A DNA stretch of 64,000 bases, taken from contig NZ_VFVR01000007.1 of the NCBI RefSeq assembly GCF_006442205.1, positions 186,001 to 250,000 of the forward strand, in the 5' to 3' direction. The notes under the pieces are model-generated. The model did not search any database, had not been told where the DNA came from, and saw only the letters and a list, made by a program, of their open reading frames with translations. The position numbers and the translations under genes are program-made. This document shows, in pieces, positions 62,268-64,000 of the stretch. How positions within the stretch are numbered: position 1 is the first letter of the stretch; each line of letters begins with the position of its first letter. Origin of the DNA: Mesorhizobium sp. B2-3-12 (GTDB taxonomy: Bacteria > Pseudomonadota > Alphaproteobacteria > Rhizobiales > Rhizobiaceae).

Positions 62268-63884
62268 CTACCCAGCCCGCACGCCTCTTGCCGTCAGCCC
62301 TTTCGTTAACCACCAAATCGCGCCGAGGAAGAGGACTGAAAGGACCAGCTCGATAGCGTAAATCAGCAAAGTCCACGGGAATCCCATTTGAACTGTGAGA
62401 TAAGCTAACGAGACCCCCGCCACCGCGGCGGTGGCGATGTTCTGGGTTGCGCGCGATGCCACCCACTCTATTGAATGGCCCACTAAAGTCAGGGCAAACA
62501 TGAAGGCAGCTACAACCGGCAGGGAACCGGAAAGGCTGGCTATGCCGACGGGGCCTGGCAGAGTTAGGAAGGTGTAGTACTCCACGTTGCCGTAGCGATC
62601 ACCAGACATTTTTTGGTAGATCGCGTGAGAGCCTTCTGCAGGATCTTCCGACAGCACCTTGAAAAAGAGATCGGTGCTGAGCTGGTTGGAGTTTGCGGCC
62701 GCTGTCATGACGCCCTCCATTCCGACCCACCGCATGATTGCCAGGTTTCGGAGTTGGCGGAACAGACCTTCAAGAGCAAAACGGTCACGTGTCACTGTTT
62801 CAACCTTGTCGGCTAAAGATGGTGCTTCGGGGGCAGGCGACGTGATGGTCGCTGATGGAGGAGCAGCGATCGCCGACGAGTTGGTGTCTGGTTTGGACTG
62901 GCCCGGACTGTTTGAAGCTTCGTTGTTCATGGCGGGGGCCGGCAGTTGCATTGGATCGGAAGCAGTCTGGGGGGTGTGTTGTACCGAAGGCGTGGCTATT
63001 GGAGGCGCGTTTAATGAGAAGTCGAATGCCCGTTCGAAACTAACGACTGCCAGCGACCCCGCGAAAACCAGGGCGGCTAGACCCATCGCGATCGTAACAG
63101 CAATCCAGCTCTGCACTTGCCTGTGCCGCAGCATAACAACTGCACACGCTGCCAAGACATAGAGAAGGAGTTGGATTCGGCTTCCCATTGAAAGAGAAGC
63201 CAGCGCACCTAGCAACGTAGCCATGTAAATAAGCGCTGCATATGGCCATCCCCGAAGCTCTATCAGCCAGAGCACAGCCGTTAGCCCGCCCAAGAGGGCA
63301 CCCCATGAGATTACAAAAGCCGCGACTGCATAGATGCGGCCATCCATCGGAACTCCAAGTGGAAACCCGATTCGAATAATATGAAACGAGTAATTGCCCC
63401 AATACAGCGCGACTGAGACAATTGTCAGAAGCGCAAGCGCCCCGAGAACGAAGTGGGCGAGACGTGGGGGGCCAGATGCCCTCAGAGTGTTGCGGAAGGA
63501 GGGGTAAAATCCAGCGACGATATTTGCCAAACAAACACCGAACAGACCGCTTGCCGCGAACAGCAGCGCTTGGTCCCATTCCGATGTGAATCCGCTGATC
63601 GGCTCGATCAGCTTCACGTCAAACACGAGGTTAGCGACCGCCTTGGCGATAAACCCCACGAAAAGGAAGGAGGATAAAAAGAAAACGAAGAAGGAGGACG
63701 GATATACAAGCGAGAGTGCTACGGCAATGCAGCCGGAAGCGTAAAAACACAGGAGAGCCAAAGGCGATGCACCAGGGTAGGCAACCAGGAGTGCTGCGCC
63801 GGTCGGCAAGGCCAACACAGCCCCCACAAATGGCGCGAGGTCTAAAAAACCCTTCGATCGGGCTTCGGAATCTGTGGAGATCAT
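62268..63884 (-). CDS. O-antigen polymerase-like (Wzy) membrane protein
   Basis: A 538-residue integral membrane protein with roughly twelve helices. It is typical of oligosaccharide-repeat polymerases in length and in having a large periplasmic loop. The loop (about residues 290-410) begins with a low-complexity Ala/Pro/Ser/Thr-rich part (APPIATPSV, SAIAAPPSATITSPAPEAPS) before a more normal segment (RFALEGLFRQL, NQLSTDLFFK). ATG 63884 is assumed. It is convergent with the sugar-nucleotide genes and probably joins repeat units in the same polysaccharide. Polymerases diverge rapidly, so this call is from topology, not motifs. Confidence 0.7.
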   Translation of the reverse strand: MISTDSEARSKGFLDLAPFVGAVLALPTGAALLVAYPGASPLALLCFYASGCIAVALSLVYPSSFFVFFLSSFLFVGFIAKAVANLVFDVKLIEPISGFTSEWDQALLFAASGLFGVCLANIVAGFYPSFRNTLRASGPPRLAHFVLGALALLTIVSVALYWGNYSFHIIRIGFPLGVPMDGRIYAVAAFVISWGALLGGLTAVLWLIELRGWPYAALIYMATLLGALASLSMGSRIQLLLYVLAACAVVMLRHRQVQSWIAVTIAMGLAALVFAGSLAVVSFERAFDFSLNAPPIATPSVQHTPQTASDPMQLPAPAMNNEASNSPGQSKPDTNSSAIAAPPSATITSPAPEAPSLADKVETVTRDRFALEGLFRQLRNLAIMRWVGMEGVMTAAANSNQLSTDLFFKVLSEDPAEGSHAIYQKMSGDRYGNVEYYTFLTLPGPVGIASLSGSLPVVAAFMFALTLVGHSIEWVASRATQNIATAAVAGVSLAYLTVQMGFPWTLLIYAIELVLSVLFLGAIWWLTKGLTARGVRAG

Positions 63885-64000
63885 CTCAGTTATAGCGCCT
63901 ATACGCCAAAAAAAGGTGAGTTACCATTTATACATTCCCCAGTTAACCTGCCGGCTCTTCGTTGCGCGAGGGATGAGCCTCGTGTTATAGGAATTGATCG

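Overview
The window looks like chromosomal DNA from an alphaproteobacterium of the Rhizobiales, most likely Mesorhizobium or a close relative. This is inferred from the high GC content, the dense set of ABC and TRAP importers with Tat-type binding proteins, Lrp/GntR/LysR regulators of amino-acid catabolism, an IalB-like secreted protein and small rhizobial-type envelope proteins. No rRNA, tRNA, CRISPR array, phage or intact insertion sequence was seen. Assignments rest on motif reading only; no database search was run.

1-26.3 kb is a nitrogen-compound catabolic island. It opens with the tail of a hydantoinase B gene and two subunits of an HcnA/HcnB (opine-oxidase-like) dehydrogenase, convergent with a DadA-like oxidase. 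Two Lrp/AsnC paralogues (about 83% identical) flank a LysR gene and an old-yellow-enzyme/TMADH-type demethylase. A minus-strand run encodes a two-domain GNAT, a class III aminotransferase, a HAD protein and a complete dipeptide-type ABC importer. A plus-strand pair encodes a second HAD protein and a PuuB-like amine oxidase. A six-gene minus-strand operon encodes an ArgE-like deacylase, a GhrA-like hydroxyacid dehydrogenase, a cupin, an aldehyde dehydrogenase, a TtuC-like decarboxylating dehydrogenase and a GabD-like dehydrogenase. A second two-domain GNAT closes the island. Together these could import, deacylate, oxidise or transaminate, and then oxidise an amine or N-methylated amino acid; the substrate is not evident.

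26.3-36.9 kb holds small envelope proteins (IalB-like, SH3, one-TM) and a TRAP operon (dctP-dctQ-dctM) overlapping a shikimate-dehydrogenase-like and a DapA-like gene, with a divergent GntR regulator. A DsbA-family gene broken by a frameshift and a stop codon follows.

36.9-42.1 kb is a decaying periplasmic glucose-oxidation locus. A PQQ dehydrogenase remains intact beside a separately encoded membrane anchor. The three-subunit gluconate-type dehydrogenase (gamma, GMC flavoprotein, cytochrome c) is wrecked by frameshifts, an internal deletion and a nonsense codon. The cytochrome c remnant is joined tail-to-tail to a 5' fragment of cyoA, marking a deletion breakpoint.

42.3-55.1 kb carries a CPA1 Na+/H+ antiporter, a branched-chain amino acid (Liv) ABC system with a LivM-LivG fusion, a divergent Crp/Fnr regulator, and a MalK/UgpC-type sugar ABC operon preceded by a perfect 16-bp LacI-type palindrome. 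In all three ABC operons a stem-loop lies between the binding-protein gene and the first permease gene.

55.9-64 kb is a surface-polysaccharide locus, visibly richer in A/T: a CapD/WbpM-like dehydratase, a WbuB-like glycosyltransferase, an RmlD-like reductase, a WbjB/CapE-like dehydratase/epimerase, a WbjD/CapG-like 2-epimerase and a convergent Wzy-like polymerase. It should make a UDP-linked 2-acetamido-2,6-dideoxy-L-hexose (L-FucNAc or L-QuiNAc/L-RhaNAc type) and transfer it into a repeat unit.
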